This document shows, in pieces, positions 18,050-26,527 of a stretch of DNA of 64,000 nt. The notes beneath the pieces are model-generated. The model saw only the letters and a program-made list of their open reading frames with translations, did no database searches and had not been told where the DNA came from. The translations under genes were made by a program, and so were the position numbers. The stretch comes from Litoribacillus peritrichatus (GTDB taxonomy: Bacteria; Pseudomonadota; Gammaproteobacteria; Pseudomonadales; Litoribrevibacteraceae): NCBI RefSeq assembly GCF_039537985.1, contig NZ_BAABBN010000015.1:1-64000 (forward strand), given 5' to 3'. How positions within the stretch are numbered: position 1 is the first letter of the stretch; each line of letters starts with the position of its first letter.

Positions 18050-19045
18050 ATGTCTGCCACATCATTAGTAAAGAAAATAGAAGAGCGCATTGAACTGCCG
18101 AGTTACGCGCAGGAGCTGATCAAAAAAAGTGTTCAGCTGGTGGGAATTCCCTTGGCTGGTATCTTGGTGTTTTTATTTTTGTGGTCTACTGCCGCACAAA
18201 ACATTGATACATCTTTAGGTAAATTTCCGGGGCCTTCGGCCGTTTGGGAGCAGTTCGGAAATCTATACAACGAACACGTAGAGTCCCGTGAAAAAGAGAC
18301 CGCATTTTATGAGCGACAGGAAACCAGAAATGCCGAGCGCATGAAAGCTGACCCGGATTATGTGCCAAAAATACGCGCTTACACTGGTAAAGAAACATTT
18401 TGGGATCAAATTATTACCAGTCTGGTCACCGTGTTAAGTGGCTTCTTAGCCGCCGCTGTTATCGCCATACCGCTTGGGATTGCTGTTGGCTTGAATAAAA
18501 CACTGAATACCGCAGTAAACCCGATCATTCAAATCTTCAAGCCAGTGTCGCCGTTAGCTTGGCTACCTCTGGTGACTATGGTGGTCAGTGCTTTGTACGC
18601 AACGCCGGACCCTACCATTCCTAAATCCTTTTTGAACTCCATGATTACCGTAACTCTGTGCTGCTTGTGGCCGATGGTGATTAACACTTCGGTGGGTGTT
18701 GCCTCCATCGACAGTGATTTGGTGAATGTCAGCCGTGTGTTGAGATTACCTGCGATCAAGCACGTTCAGAAAATTGTTTTGCCTGCGTCCATTCCTATGA
18801 TCTTTACCGGTATGCGTTTGTCTTTGGGCATCGCCTGGATGGTACTGATTGCCGCAGAAATGCTGGCGCAAAACCCAGGTTTAGGAAAATTTGTTTGGGA
18901 TGAGTTCCAAAACGGCAGCTCAGACTCGTTAAGCCGAATTATGGCCGCAGTAGTTGTCATTGGTTTCATTGGCTTCTTATTGGATCGCTTGATGTTGCAA
19001 ATACAGCGTTATGTTTCCTGGGATAAAGCCAGCGCAGCACGTTAA
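18050..19045 (+). CDS. nrtB: Nitrate ABC transporter permease
   Basis: A ~331-residue inner-membrane permease with six or so transmembrane segments and the EAA-loop region at residues ~215-265 (SVGVASIDSDLVNVSRVL...LPASIPMIFTGMRLSLG). A ~65-residue charged stretch between the first and second membrane helices makes it longer than typical NrtB (~280); this looks like a periplasmic extension. ATG 18050 is used because GAAAGGAG lies 9 bases upstream; the GTG at 18041 directly abuts that site. Confidence 0.9.
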   Translation: MSATSLVKKIEERIELPSYAQELIKKSVQLVGIPLAGILVFLFLWSTAAQNIDTSLGKFPGPSAVWEQFGNLYNEHVESREKETAFYERQETRNAERMKADPDYVPKIRAYTGKETFWDQIITSLVTVLSGFLAAAVIAIPLGIAVGLNKTLNTAVNPIIQIFKPVSPLAWLPLVTMVVSALYATPDPTIPKSFLNSMITVTLCCLWPMVINTSVGVASIDSDLVNVSRVLRLPAIKHVQKIVLPASIPMIFTGMRLSLGIAWMVLIAAEMLAQNPGLGKFVWDEFQNGSSDSLSRIMAAVVVIGFIGFLLDRLMLQIQRYVSWDKASAAR

Positions 19046-19075
19046 TTGATCATTAAAAAATATTGGAGAACAACT

Positions 19076-19915
19076 ATGAGCGTTTTATTAGATATCAGCC
19101 AGATGGACATGGTATTTCCAACTCCGAAAGGCCCGTTCACGGCACTGAAAGGGGTGGATTTGAAAATAAACAAAGGTGAGTTTGTTTCTTTGATTGGTCA
19201 CTCCGGCTGCGGTAAGTCGACCGTATTGAATGTGGTGGCGGGTTTGTATCAGGCAACGACCGGTGGTGTGGTACTGAATGGCAAAGAAGTGAATGAGCCT
19301 GGCCCTGAGCGTGCGGTTGTCTTCCAGAATCATTCGTTGCTTCCTTGGTTATCGGCCTATGAAAACGTTGAACTTGCCGTGAAGAAGGTATTTGGAAAAG
19401 ATAAATCCAAAGCAGAAACCAAAGAATGGGTTGAGCACAACTTGAAGCTGGTGCACATGGATCATGCTATGCACAAAAGGCCGGACGAAATTTCGGGAGG
19501 CATGAAGCAACGCGTTGGGATTGCCCGTGCATTGGCCATGCAGCCAGATGTGCTGTTAATGGACGAACCCTTTGGTGCCTTAGACGCATTGACCCGAGCG
19601 CACATGCAAGACTCGTTAATGGAGATTCAGAACGAACTGAATAACACCGTCATTATGATTACGCACGATGTGGATGAAGCGGTTCTGCTTTCTGATCGAA
19701 TCGTGATGATGACCAACGGCCCTGCGGCCACCATTGGTGAAATTCTGGATGTAAAACTGGAGCGTCCTCGCCATCGACTGGCGCTGGCAGAAGACCCTGA
19801 ATACAACCGTTTGCGTTCAGAAGTCCTTAAATTCTTATATGAAAAACAACGCAAAGTTGAACCTATTTCTAAAGTGGCGAAGACCCCTCAGGAAACAACG
19901 GAAGATGCGGCTTAA
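19076..19915 (+). CDS. nrtC: Nitrate ABC transporter ATP-binding protein
   Basis: A ~279-residue ABC ATPase with Walker A GHSGCGKST, Q-loop VVFQNHSLLPW, signature ISGGMKQRVGIARAL, Walker B VLLMDEPFGALD and switch His in MITHDVDEA. It resembles NrtD/NasD, lacking the extra NrtA-like regulatory domain of cyanobacterial NrtC. ATG 19076 follows TTGGAG. Third gene of nrtABC; no terminator before the next gene. Confidence 0.9.
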   Translation: MSVLLDISQMDMVFPTPKGPFTALKGVDLKINKGEFVSLIGHSGCGKSTVLNVVAGLYQATTGGVVLNGKEVNEPGPERAVVFQNHSLLPWLSAYENVELAVKKVFGKDKSKAETKEWVEHNLKLVHMDHAMHKRPDEISGGMKQRVGIARALAMQPDVLLMDEPFGALDALTRAHMQDSLMEIQNELNNTVIMITHDVDEAVLLSDRIVMMTNGPAATIGEILDVKLERPRHRLALAEDPEYNRLRSEVLKFLYEKQRKVEPISKVAKTPQETTEDAA

Positions 19916-20075
19916 ACGGCTGCTTCACTCATAAAGTTATCATCGAAGAAACTTATTTAACTTAATTTCAACGAGTAAACCCAAATCAGACGTGCCCCCA
20001 GAAGGCGCGCAGGGTTTGCTCGGCTTAATAACAATAGTTTTAACAATTTTTAAACATCAGCACTTGGAGAAGTAT

Positions 20076-21314
20076 ATGAAAACCACACGCATCAATTTAC
20101 TGAGCTTAGCCATCGCTTCAGCACTCGCTGCGCCTATGACAGCCTCTGCAAATTTGGGTGAGGAAGTGTCTACTGCGTTTAAAGAAGGCACAGTATATGG
20201 TGATTTTCGTTTGCGTTATGAGTTTGTGGATCAGGACACGCCTGACTCGTTAGGTATAGATAAAGCAAAAGGGATGACCTTACGTTCGCGCCTGGGTTAT
20301 AAAACGGGCGAAGTATCCGGTTTTTCTGCGGGCATTGAGTTTGAAGATTCCCGAGTAGTTGCTGGCATCGATGATTACAACGACACCAATGGCCACAATT
20401 TAGGTGAACATTCAGTAATTGCTGACCCCGAAACGACGGAGCTGGATCAGGGCTACATTCAATATAAGAATGACCTAGTGACCGCGAAAGCCGGTCGCCA
20501 AGTGATTACCATGGATAATCATCGTTTTGTCGGACATGTGGGCTGGAGGCAAGATCGACAAACGTTTGATGGCTATAGCTTTAAGTTGACGCCAATGAAG
20601 GGTTTAACGGCGGATTATGCTTATCTAACCAAGCGGAATCGAATTTTTGGTGAAGAAAAAGATCTGGATTCAAAAGATCATTTGTTAAATATTGGTTATA
20701 AGACGCCCTTCGGTAAGTTAACGGGTTATGCCTATTTACTGGAAGAAGACAACAGCGATGAAACTTCTATTGATACTTACGGTGTTCGCTTCAGTGGTAA
20801 AACCGAAGTGTCTTCAGACCTGAAAGCGCTTTATACCCTGGAATACGCAACCCAGGATTTTGAAAAAGAAGGGGCTGCAGATGCTGATGCTGATTACATG
20901 AACATTGAAGCCGGTGCCGTATTCAAAGGCGTGACTGCCAAGTTAGGTTACGAAGTACTTGGCTCTGATGATGGCGCATATGGTTTCTCCACGCCATTAG
21001 CGACCTTGCATAAATTTAACGGTTGGTCGGATCAATTCCTGGGTACGCCGGCTCAAGGTCTTGTGGATATGTCTTTAACGGTGAGCGGTAAGCTGGCGGG
21101 TTTAAAACTGGTGGCTGCATACCATGAGTTTGAAGCGGATGATTCAACGTCAGACATTGATGATCTGGGTAGTGAACTGGATCTGTTGGTCGCGAAGAAA
21201 TTCAATGACAACTATTCCGCTGGTGTGAAGTACGCAATGTACTCTGCTGGTGACTCAGCTGCAGGCAAAGTCGATACAGACAAAGCCTGGTTGTGGGTTA
21301 GTGCTAAGTTCTAA
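20076..21314 (+). CDS. Outer-membrane porin, nitrate-linked
   Basis: A 412-residue protein with a signal peptide ending near TASA (residue ~24), amphipathic beta strands throughout and a C-terminal Phe (WLWVSAKF), the outer-membrane beta-barrel signature. It resembles the alginate-export/OprD-like porin group. It follows nrtABC without a terminator and may be read through from it, so nitrate passage across the outer membrane is a reasonable inference. ATG 20076 is used because it starts the signal peptide and has TTGGAGA upstream. A close paralogue lies at 22184. Confidence 0.8.
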   Translation: MKTTRINLLSLAIASALAAPMTASANLGEEVSTAFKEGTVYGDFRLRYEFVDQDTPDSLGIDKAKGMTLRSRLGYKTGEVSGFSAGIEFEDSRVVAGIDDYNDTNGHNLGEHSVIADPETTELDQGYIQYKNDLVTAKAGRQVITMDNHRFVGHVGWRQDRQTFDGYSFKLTPMKGLTADYAYLTKRNRIFGEEKDLDSKDHLLNIGYKTPFGKLTGYAYLLEEDNSDETSIDTYGVRFSGKTEVSSDLKALYTLEYATQDFEKEGAADADADYMNIEAGAVFKGVTAKLGYEVLGSDDGAYGFSTPLATLHKFNGWSDQFLGTPAQGLVDMSLTVSGKLAGLKLVAAYHEFEADDSTSDIDDLGSELDLLVAKKFNDNYSAGVKYAMYSAGDSAAGKVDTDKAWLWVSAKF

Positions 21315-21328
21315 AACTTAGTGCGACA

Positions 21329-21362
21329 GATCGAAAGGTATTTGTGCCGATGCCTTTCGATC
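21329..21362 (+). terminator. Hairpin after the first porin
   Basis: GATCGAAAGG and CCTTTCGATC form a perfect 10-bp stem, followed within 15 bases by a T5 stretch. Probably a terminator of moderate strength. Confidence 0.6.
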
Positions 21363-21504
21363 ACCTCGAATCTTTTTGATTGTTTATAAACCTTATCTAA
21401 TAAAAAACGGATTTATATTTCTTTGAATGCACTAATGCGGCCTATTCTGATGAAAGCTTGTTTTGTTCAGGCGAATGCAACTAAACAATGATGAGGGAAA
21501 ATGT

Positions 21505-21858
21505 ATGTCTGTGTATGAAAAGATTGGAGGTGAGGCGGCCGTTGATGCGGCAGTGGATATTTTTTATCAAAAGGTTCTGAAGGACGATCGAATCAGTGCA
21601 TTCTTCGATTCCGTCGATATGGTAGCGCAACGGGCAAAACAAAAAGCCTTTTTGACGATGGCATTTGGCGGGCCAAACCGATACACCGGTAAGGGAATGC
21701 GGGCGGTTCACAAACGCATGAATCTGACAGAAGAGCATTTCGATGCCGTGGCGGAATGCCTGATCGGGACATTGACGGAACTGGACGTAGCTCAAGAACA
21801 CATTAATGAGATTGTTGATATCGCGTTGAGCGTGAAAGACGATGTGCTTAATCGATAG
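21505..21858 (+). CDS. glbN: Group 1 truncated haemoglobin
   Basis: A 117-residue 2-over-2 globin. The B10 Tyr region (DIFYQKVLKDDRISAFF), the FGG/GxG turn (AFGGPNRYTGKGM) and the proximal His in AVHKRMNLTEEHF are visible. Family members bind oxygen and oxidise nitric oxide to nitrate, which fits a nitrate/nitrite-reducing neighbourhood where NO is a by-product. ATG 21505 has GATGAGGG upstream; the in-frame sequence before it is not conserved. It lies between two porin genes. Confidence 0.88.
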   Translation: MSVYEKIGGEAAVDAAVDIFYQKVLKDDRISAFFDSVDMVAQRAKQKAFLTMAFGGPNRYTGKGMRAVHKRMNLTEEHFDAVAECLIGTLTELDVAQEHINEIVDIALSVKDDVLNR

Positions 21859-21940
21859 GGCGTCCGGTGGCGTGTTTTTCTGAGCCTTATGTATCTCTTC
21901 AGACGTCTTGAATTCATCGAATTTGAGATTTCGCTCCTTT

Positions 21941-21970
21941 GGGTCATGTGATTACCTCTGACCCTTTTTT
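21941..21970 (+). terminator. Intrinsic terminator of the haemoglobin gene
   Basis: GGGTCA and TGACCC flank a 12-base loop and run into T6. Confidence 0.75.
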
Positions 21971-22049
21971 AGATCAATTTTGTTCTATTTTACTGATTTG
22001 AAAGCAGTTTTATTCGTCAAACAAAAAGATTGATGAAAACGCTCAAGTA

Positions 22050-22090
22050 TTGATCAAGATCAGTTGTGGCTAATTTCAGCGCAGTAGTAT
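22050..22090 (+). promoter_or_regulatory. FNR/Anr-type box and -10 of the second porin
   Basis: TTGATCAAGATCAG (22050-22063) matches the FNR site TTGAT-N4-ATCAA at all but the last base. TAGTAT (22085-22090) lies where a -10 element should be for a class II FNR-activated promoter (box centred at about -41.5). This would make the porin inducible by low oxygen. Confidence 0.68.
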
Positions 22091-22183
22091 GGGCGCATGT
22101 TGGAACGCAGAGTTCGAATCCAACAAACCATAATTGACAAGATTTGGTGAGCCTTGATGAGGAATCACCTACTGGAGTTCGAT

Positions 22184-23428
22184 ATGAAAACAGCTAGCTT
22201 AAATGTACTTAGCCTTGCTATCGCGGGTGCGGTTGCATCATCTTTTTCTTCGGCGGCATTCGCCGTGGACGGTGCAGAAATTACGGAAGCGTTAACCAAC
22301 GGTAAGGCTTATGCTGATTTTCGACTGAGGTACGAATTTGTCGATCAAGACAATGACCTCGATAACGCCAAAGGCATGACACTACGTTCACGTCTTGGTT
22401 ATAAAACGGGTGAAGTTTCAGGGTTTTCGGCGGGCATTGAGTTTGAAGATTCCCGCGTGGTCGCTGGTTTAGATGATTATAGTGACGCCAACGGTCATCA
22501 TGCTGGCGAAAAATCGGTTATTGCTGATCCGGAAACGACGGAACTGGATCAGGCTTACCTTCAATATAAGAACGACATGGTCACTGCCAAAGTCGGCCGA
22601 CAAGTGATTACCATGGATAATCATCGTTTTGTCGGGCATGTGGGTTGGAGACAAGACCGTCAGACGTTTGATGGTTATAGCCTGAAAGTCACGCCAATGA
22701 AGAACTTGTCTCTGGATTATGCGTATCTTGAACAGCGTAATCGTATTTTTGGTGAAGACGCAGACCTTGACTCGAAAGATCATCTAATCAATGCGTCTTA
22801 CCAAACGCCGTTCGGTAAAGTAACGGGCTACGCGTATCTATTAGAAGAAGACAACAGAGATGAAACTTCGGTTGATACTTACGGTGTGCGTTTCAGTGGC
22901 AAAACGGACGTGTCTTCCGACCTGAAAGCCTTATATACCCTGGAATACGCAACTCAGGATTTTGAAAAAGAAGGCGCTGCAGATGCCGATGCTGATTACA
23001 TGAACCTGGAAGCGGGGGCGGTGTTCAACGGTGTAACGGCTAAACTGGGCTACGAAGTGCTAGGGTCTGATGACAGTAACTATGGTTTCTCCACACCATT
23101 AGCAACCCTTCATAAGTTCAACGGTTGGGCGGATCAGTTCTTAGGCACGCCAAACGAAGGTTTGGTGGATATGTCGGTGACGGTCAGTGGCAAATTAGCC
23201 GGCCTTAAACTGGCTGCTGTTTACCATGAGTTTGAAGCAGATGATTCGTCTGACAACACGGATGATCTTGGTAGTGAACTGGATTTATTGGTATCCAAGA
23301 AATTTTCGGATAACTACTCTGCCGGTGTGAAGTATGCGATGTATTCTGCGGAAGACGATGCAAATAATGGCGGTAAGAAGCTGGTCGATACTGATAAAGC
23401 CTGGTTGTGGGTGAGTGCTAAGTTCTAA
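22184..23428 (+). CDS. Outer-membrane porin, paralogue under FNR-type control
   Basis: A 414-residue protein that is near-identical over long stretches to the porin at 20076 (for example KAKGMTLRSRLGYKTGEVSG and WRQDRQTFDGYS), with a signal peptide ending SAAFA and a C-terminal Phe. A tandem duplication seems likely. Its own promoter has an FNR box rather than nitrogen control, so the copies may serve nitrate uptake under different oxygen conditions. The ATG at 22184 is used, with CTGGAG upstream. Confidence 0.8.
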   Translation: MKTASLNVLSLAIAGAVASSFSSAAFAVDGAEITEALTNGKAYADFRLRYEFVDQDNDLDNAKGMTLRSRLGYKTGEVSGFSAGIEFEDSRVVAGLDDYSDANGHHAGEKSVIADPETTELDQAYLQYKNDMVTAKVGRQVITMDNHRFVGHVGWRQDRQTFDGYSLKVTPMKNLSLDYAYLEQRNRIFGEDADLDSKDHLINASYQTPFGKVTGYAYLLEEDNRDETSVDTYGVRFSGKTDVSSDLKALYTLEYATQDFEKEGAADADADYMNLEAGAVFNGVTAKLGYEVLGSDDSNYGFSTPLATLHKFNGWADQFLGTPNEGLVDMSVTVSGKLAGLKLAAVYHEFEADDSSDNTDDLGSELDLLVSKKFSDNYSAGVKYAMYSAEDDANNGGKKLVDTDKAWLWVSAKF

Positions 23429-23464
23429 GGCGTTAAGCACTGTATGACTGATATTGGCTAAATT

Positions 23465-23493
23465 AGGCTGAGCTTTGTGCTCGGCCTTTTTTA
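23465..23493 (+). terminator. Intrinsic terminator of the second porin
   Basis: AGGCTGAGC and GCTCGGCCT form a 9-bp stem (one wobble) with a TTTGT loop and T6. Confidence 0.9.
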
Positions 23494-23585
23494 TGCTTGT
23501 TACATTTTAAGGCTATGAATTGTCATGACTTCCGCTTACATTAACGCCTCTGAATGAGACGATATCGAGAATACAAGGAGGTTTT

Positions 23586-24560
23586 GTGGCAGCTTCAAGT
23601 TTATTGGCCCTGTTGGATGACATAGCAACGTTGCTGGATGATGTTGCGGTTTTGTCGAAAGTTGCGGCTAAAAAAACGGTGGGTGTGCTGGGCGATGATT
23701 TGGCTTTGAATGCTCAGCAGGTTTCCGGCGTAAAAGCCAATCGAGAACTGCCCGTGGTCTGGGCGGTGGCTAAAGGCTCGTTTCTGAATAAGTGTATTTT
23801 GGTGCCGGCGGCGTTGGTCATCAGTGTATTTTTACCGGCGCTGATTATTGTGTTGCTGATGTTAGGTGGTTTGTTCTTGTGTTTTGAAGGCGTAGAGAAG
23901 TTGGCTCATAAGTTTTTTGAGAGCAAGGAACAAAAAGAAGCTAACCATCAGGAAAAGTTAAAAGCAATTCAGGATAAAAAAGTGGACCTGGTTGCGTTGG
24001 AAAAGAAAAAAATTAAAGGTGCGATACGCACAGATTTCATTTTATCCGCAGAAATCATTGTGATTTCTTTGGGTGCCATTCAAAGTGCGCCGTTTTTAGA
24101 GCAAGTGTTAACGATTTCGGCTTTGGCTGTGATGATTACCGTTGGGGTTTACGGGCTGGTGGCTGGTATTGTTAAGCTGGACGATGCCGGTTTGTATCTG
24201 GTCAATAAAGCTCAGGCGGCGTCTGAAAAATCGGTTGTAACTAAGCTTCAAGAGTCTATCGGTTTTGGTGTGTTGGCGTTTGCGCCATTCCTGATGAAAT
24301 CTTTATCGGTCTTGGGCACGTTGGCGATGTTCATGGTCGGTGGTGGGATATTGGTGCACGGTATTCCTGGTGGTGAAGCTTGGCTGCATCATGCAGCAGA
24401 GTCAATGATGGGCAGCTTGGCAAGTTCCGAGTCGGTCATCTCCATCGGCTCGATGGTGGTTCAAACCGTGGGCACTGCGATTTTTGGTGTGCTTGCTGGT
24501 GCACTGACACTGATCCTTGTCCAGTTCGGCTTTAAGCTGGCCGGGAAAGAAATGCACTAA
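23586..24560 (+). CDS. yedI: DUF808 family inner-membrane protein (YedI-like)
   Basis: A 324-residue protein starting with GTG after a perfect AAGGAGG site. The opening SLLALLDDIATLLDDVAVLSK and the following segments match the YedI/DUF808 family, with about six to eight membrane helices (from residue ~75 to the end) and a cytoplasmic charged loop at ~105-145. Function unknown. It stands alone after the porin terminator. Confidence 0.85.
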   Translation: MAASSLLALLDDIATLLDDVAVLSKVAAKKTVGVLGDDLALNAQQVSGVKANRELPVVWAVAKGSFLNKCILVPAALVISVFLPALIIVLLMLGGLFLCFEGVEKLAHKFFESKEQKEANHQEKLKAIQDKKVDLVALEKKKIKGAIRTDFILSAEIIVISLGAIQSAPFLEQVLTISALAVMITVGVYGLVAGIVKLDDAGLYLVNKAQAASEKSVVTKLQESIGFGVLAFAPFLMKSLSVLGTLAMFMVGGGILVHGIPGGEAWLHHAAESMMGSLASSESVISIGSMVVQTVGTAIFGVLAGALTLILVQFGFKLAGKEMH

Positions 24561-24702
24561 CCATTCTGTCGTGATTCTTTTTGGTGCATCTTGACTGAAT
24601 AGATAACATTTCTATTTTAGTTTAGGTGCACACAGCGTTTAAATTCTCTTCTTTTTATTTGTTCTATTCTTTTTACACCCTTAACTGCGCGACTTACCAA
24701 GA

Positions 24703-24720
24703 TTGGTATGCATCGTGCTG
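24703..24720 (+). promoter_or_regulatory. Sigma-54-type promoter of the glucosylglycerate operon
   Basis: TTGGTATGCATCGTGCTG has GG (24705) and GC (24717) 10 bases apart. The halves TGGTAT and GTGCT are acceptable but not consensus. GTGCA half-sites at 24594 and 24626 lie 80-110 bases upstream, where an NtrC enhancer would be. Start codon 52 bases downstream. Confidence 0.5.
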
Positions 24721-24771
24721 AGATAGTATATCGATTTCAGATATGACGACTTTCATCGAGGTGTATTTGCA

Positions 24772-25695
24772 ATGGCAGGTTTCATTCAGAACTTTCTTCT
24801 TCAGTATTGCTTGCCTGATAGCTATGAAAGTCATGCGCGCAGGTATTTTGATCCTGTGGCTGAAGCACTTGCCGCTCAGCAAACTCAAATGTCCCGTCCG
24901 TTGTTTATCGGTTTGAATGGTTGTCAGGGTTCAGGGAAAACGACCTTGGCCAGTTATTTACTCGCGTGGTTTTCTGCGCACAACCTGAACGCCATCAGTA
25001 TTTCTTTAGACGACTTTTATTATGGAAAGTCGCAACGTTCAGCGCTTGCCCGAACGGTGCATCCGTTATTAGCAACGCGCGGTGTGCCCGGCACCCACGA
25101 TACCGAATTGGCCCGGACGGTGTTATCCAAACTGGCCAATGGTGAAACAGGCATTCGCATTCCTGCATTCAACAAAGCACAAGACGATCGGGTTCCTGAA
25201 TCCGAGTGGCGAGTGACCCAACAAGCGATGGATGTGGTCTTGATCGAAGGTTGGTGCTGGGGGGCGACCCCTCAGCACGAAGACGAATTGAAGACACCTG
25301 TGAATGCCATGGAAGCAAATGATGACGAAGCGGGCATTTGGCGCCGTTATGTGAATGAATGCCTGGCAACTCAGTATCCGGTGTTGCACCAGTTTATGGA
25401 TGTCTGGCTGATGCTGAAAGCGCCTTCCTTTGATTGTGTGTATCAATGGCGTTTAGAACAAGAACAAAAGCTGGTAGGTGCTTTGTCGGAAGCGGAAGCT
25501 AAGAAGGCATCGGGGGTGATGTCTCCCGATCAAATCAGCCGCTTTATTCAATATTATCAACGTTTGACGGAACACCTGCTGGTGCATTTACCCAACAGCT
25601 CGGATGTAGTTTGGGCGCTGGACTCAAACCGAGGGATTGAATCTATGGTGTTTTCCGAGGCATTTTCTTCACTGATTAAGGACGGTGTTTCATGA
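24772..25695 (+). CDS. glyK: D-glycerate 3-kinase
   Basis: A 307-residue P-loop kinase with Walker A GLNGCQGSGKTTL (residues ~43-55) and the LDDFYYGKSQR segment typical of plant/yeast-type glycerate kinases (GLYK/YfhR group, related to uridine and panto kinases). It phosphorylates D-glycerate to 3-phosphoglycerate. First gene of a four-gene operon. Here it probably recycles glycerate released from glucosylglycerate by the phosphorylase encoded last. It overlaps the next gene by 4 bases. Confidence 0.82.
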   Translation: MAGFIQNFLLQYCLPDSYESHARRYFDPVAEALAAQQTQMSRPLFIGLNGCQGSGKTTLASYLLAWFSAHNLNAISISLDDFYYGKSQRSALARTVHPLLATRGVPGTHDTELARTVLSKLANGETGIRIPAFNKAQDDRVPESEWRVTQQAMDVVLIEGWCWGATPQHEDELKTPVNAMEANDDEAGIWRRYVNECLATQYPVLHQFMDVWLMLKAPSFDCVYQWRLEQEQKLVGALSEAEAKKASGVMSPDQISRFIQYYQRLTEHLLVHLPNSSDVVWALDSNRGIESMVFSEAFSSLIKDGVS

Positions 25696-26519
25696 CGGCC
25701 CAATATCTGGTGTTTACGGATTTAGACGGCACCTTGCTGGATCATTACAACTACAGTTATCAGGCGGCGGAACCAACGTTAGAGGCATTGGAACGTCAGC
25801 AAATTCCGGTGATTCCCACTACCAGTAAAACCCGGGCGGAGTTGATTCAGTTACGTCAGGATCTGAAGAATCAGCACCCGTTTGTGATCGAGAATGGGGC
25901 GGCGGTGTTTATCCCGAAAGCCTATTTCCCGACCCCGCCAGAGGACGTGGAGGAGGTTGACGAGTTTTGGGTGCGTTCGTTCTCTCCCAAACGTTTGTAT
26001 TGGACTCAACTGTTGGAGTCTCTGTTTGTCCGGTTCAAAGACCAGTTCACTTATTTTTCGAAAATGGGCGTCACGGACATAGTAAAAGCCACCGGCTTAT
26101 CGGAAGCGGATGCCGCATCAGCGAACGAGCGCGAATACAGTGAACCCATTTTGTGGATAGGGACAGAAGAGCGAAAAACAGAGTTCAAACAGGTGCTGGC
26201 AGAGCATGGTATTTGGGTCATTGAAGGGGGGCGTTTTTTGCACCTGAGTAATGGTTGCGATAAAGGCAAGGCGCTTAAATGGTTAACATCCGTGTATCAG
26301 TCGAACTCCCCGGATCAATCCATGTTCACCATTGCGTTGGGGGACAGCCACAATGACGTGGCCATGTTAGAGGCCAGCGATCAGCCCATCATTATCAAAT
26401 CGCCCACCAAGCACCCACCTAACTTAACCACCCACCAACCCATTATTATCAGCCGACAATGTGGCCCTGAAGGGTGGAGTGAAACCTTGAACCGATTTTT
26501 ATCTATTGCTAAATATTGA
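25692..26519 (+). CDS. gpgP: Glucosyl-3-phosphoglycerate phosphatase (MPGP-family HAD)
   Basis: A 275-residue HAD phosphatase of the mannosyl-3-phosphoglycerate phosphatase family. Motif I is DLDGTLLD (residues ~9-16), the threonine motif is IPTTSKTRAEL, and motif IV is GDSHNDVAML near residue 217. Next to a glucosyl-type synthase it should remove the phosphate from glucosyl-3-phosphoglycerate to give glucosylglycerate; MPGP-family enzymes with this activity are known from archaea. It overlaps the kinase gene by 4 bases. Confidence 0.82.
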   Translation: MTAQYLVFTDLDGTLLDHYNYSYQAAEPTLEALERQQIPVIPTTSKTRAELIQLRQDLKNQHPFVIENGAAVFIPKAYFPTPPEDVEEVDEFWVRSFSPKRLYWTQLLESLFVRFKDQFTYFSKMGVTDIVKATGLSEADAASANEREYSEPILWIGTEERKTEFKQVLAEHGIWVIEGGRFLHLSNGCDKGKALKWLTSVYQSNSPDQSMFTIALGDSHNDVAMLEASDQPIIIKSPTKHPPNLTTHQPIIISRQCGPEGWSETLNRFLSIAKY

Positions 26520-26527
26520 GGCCCGTT

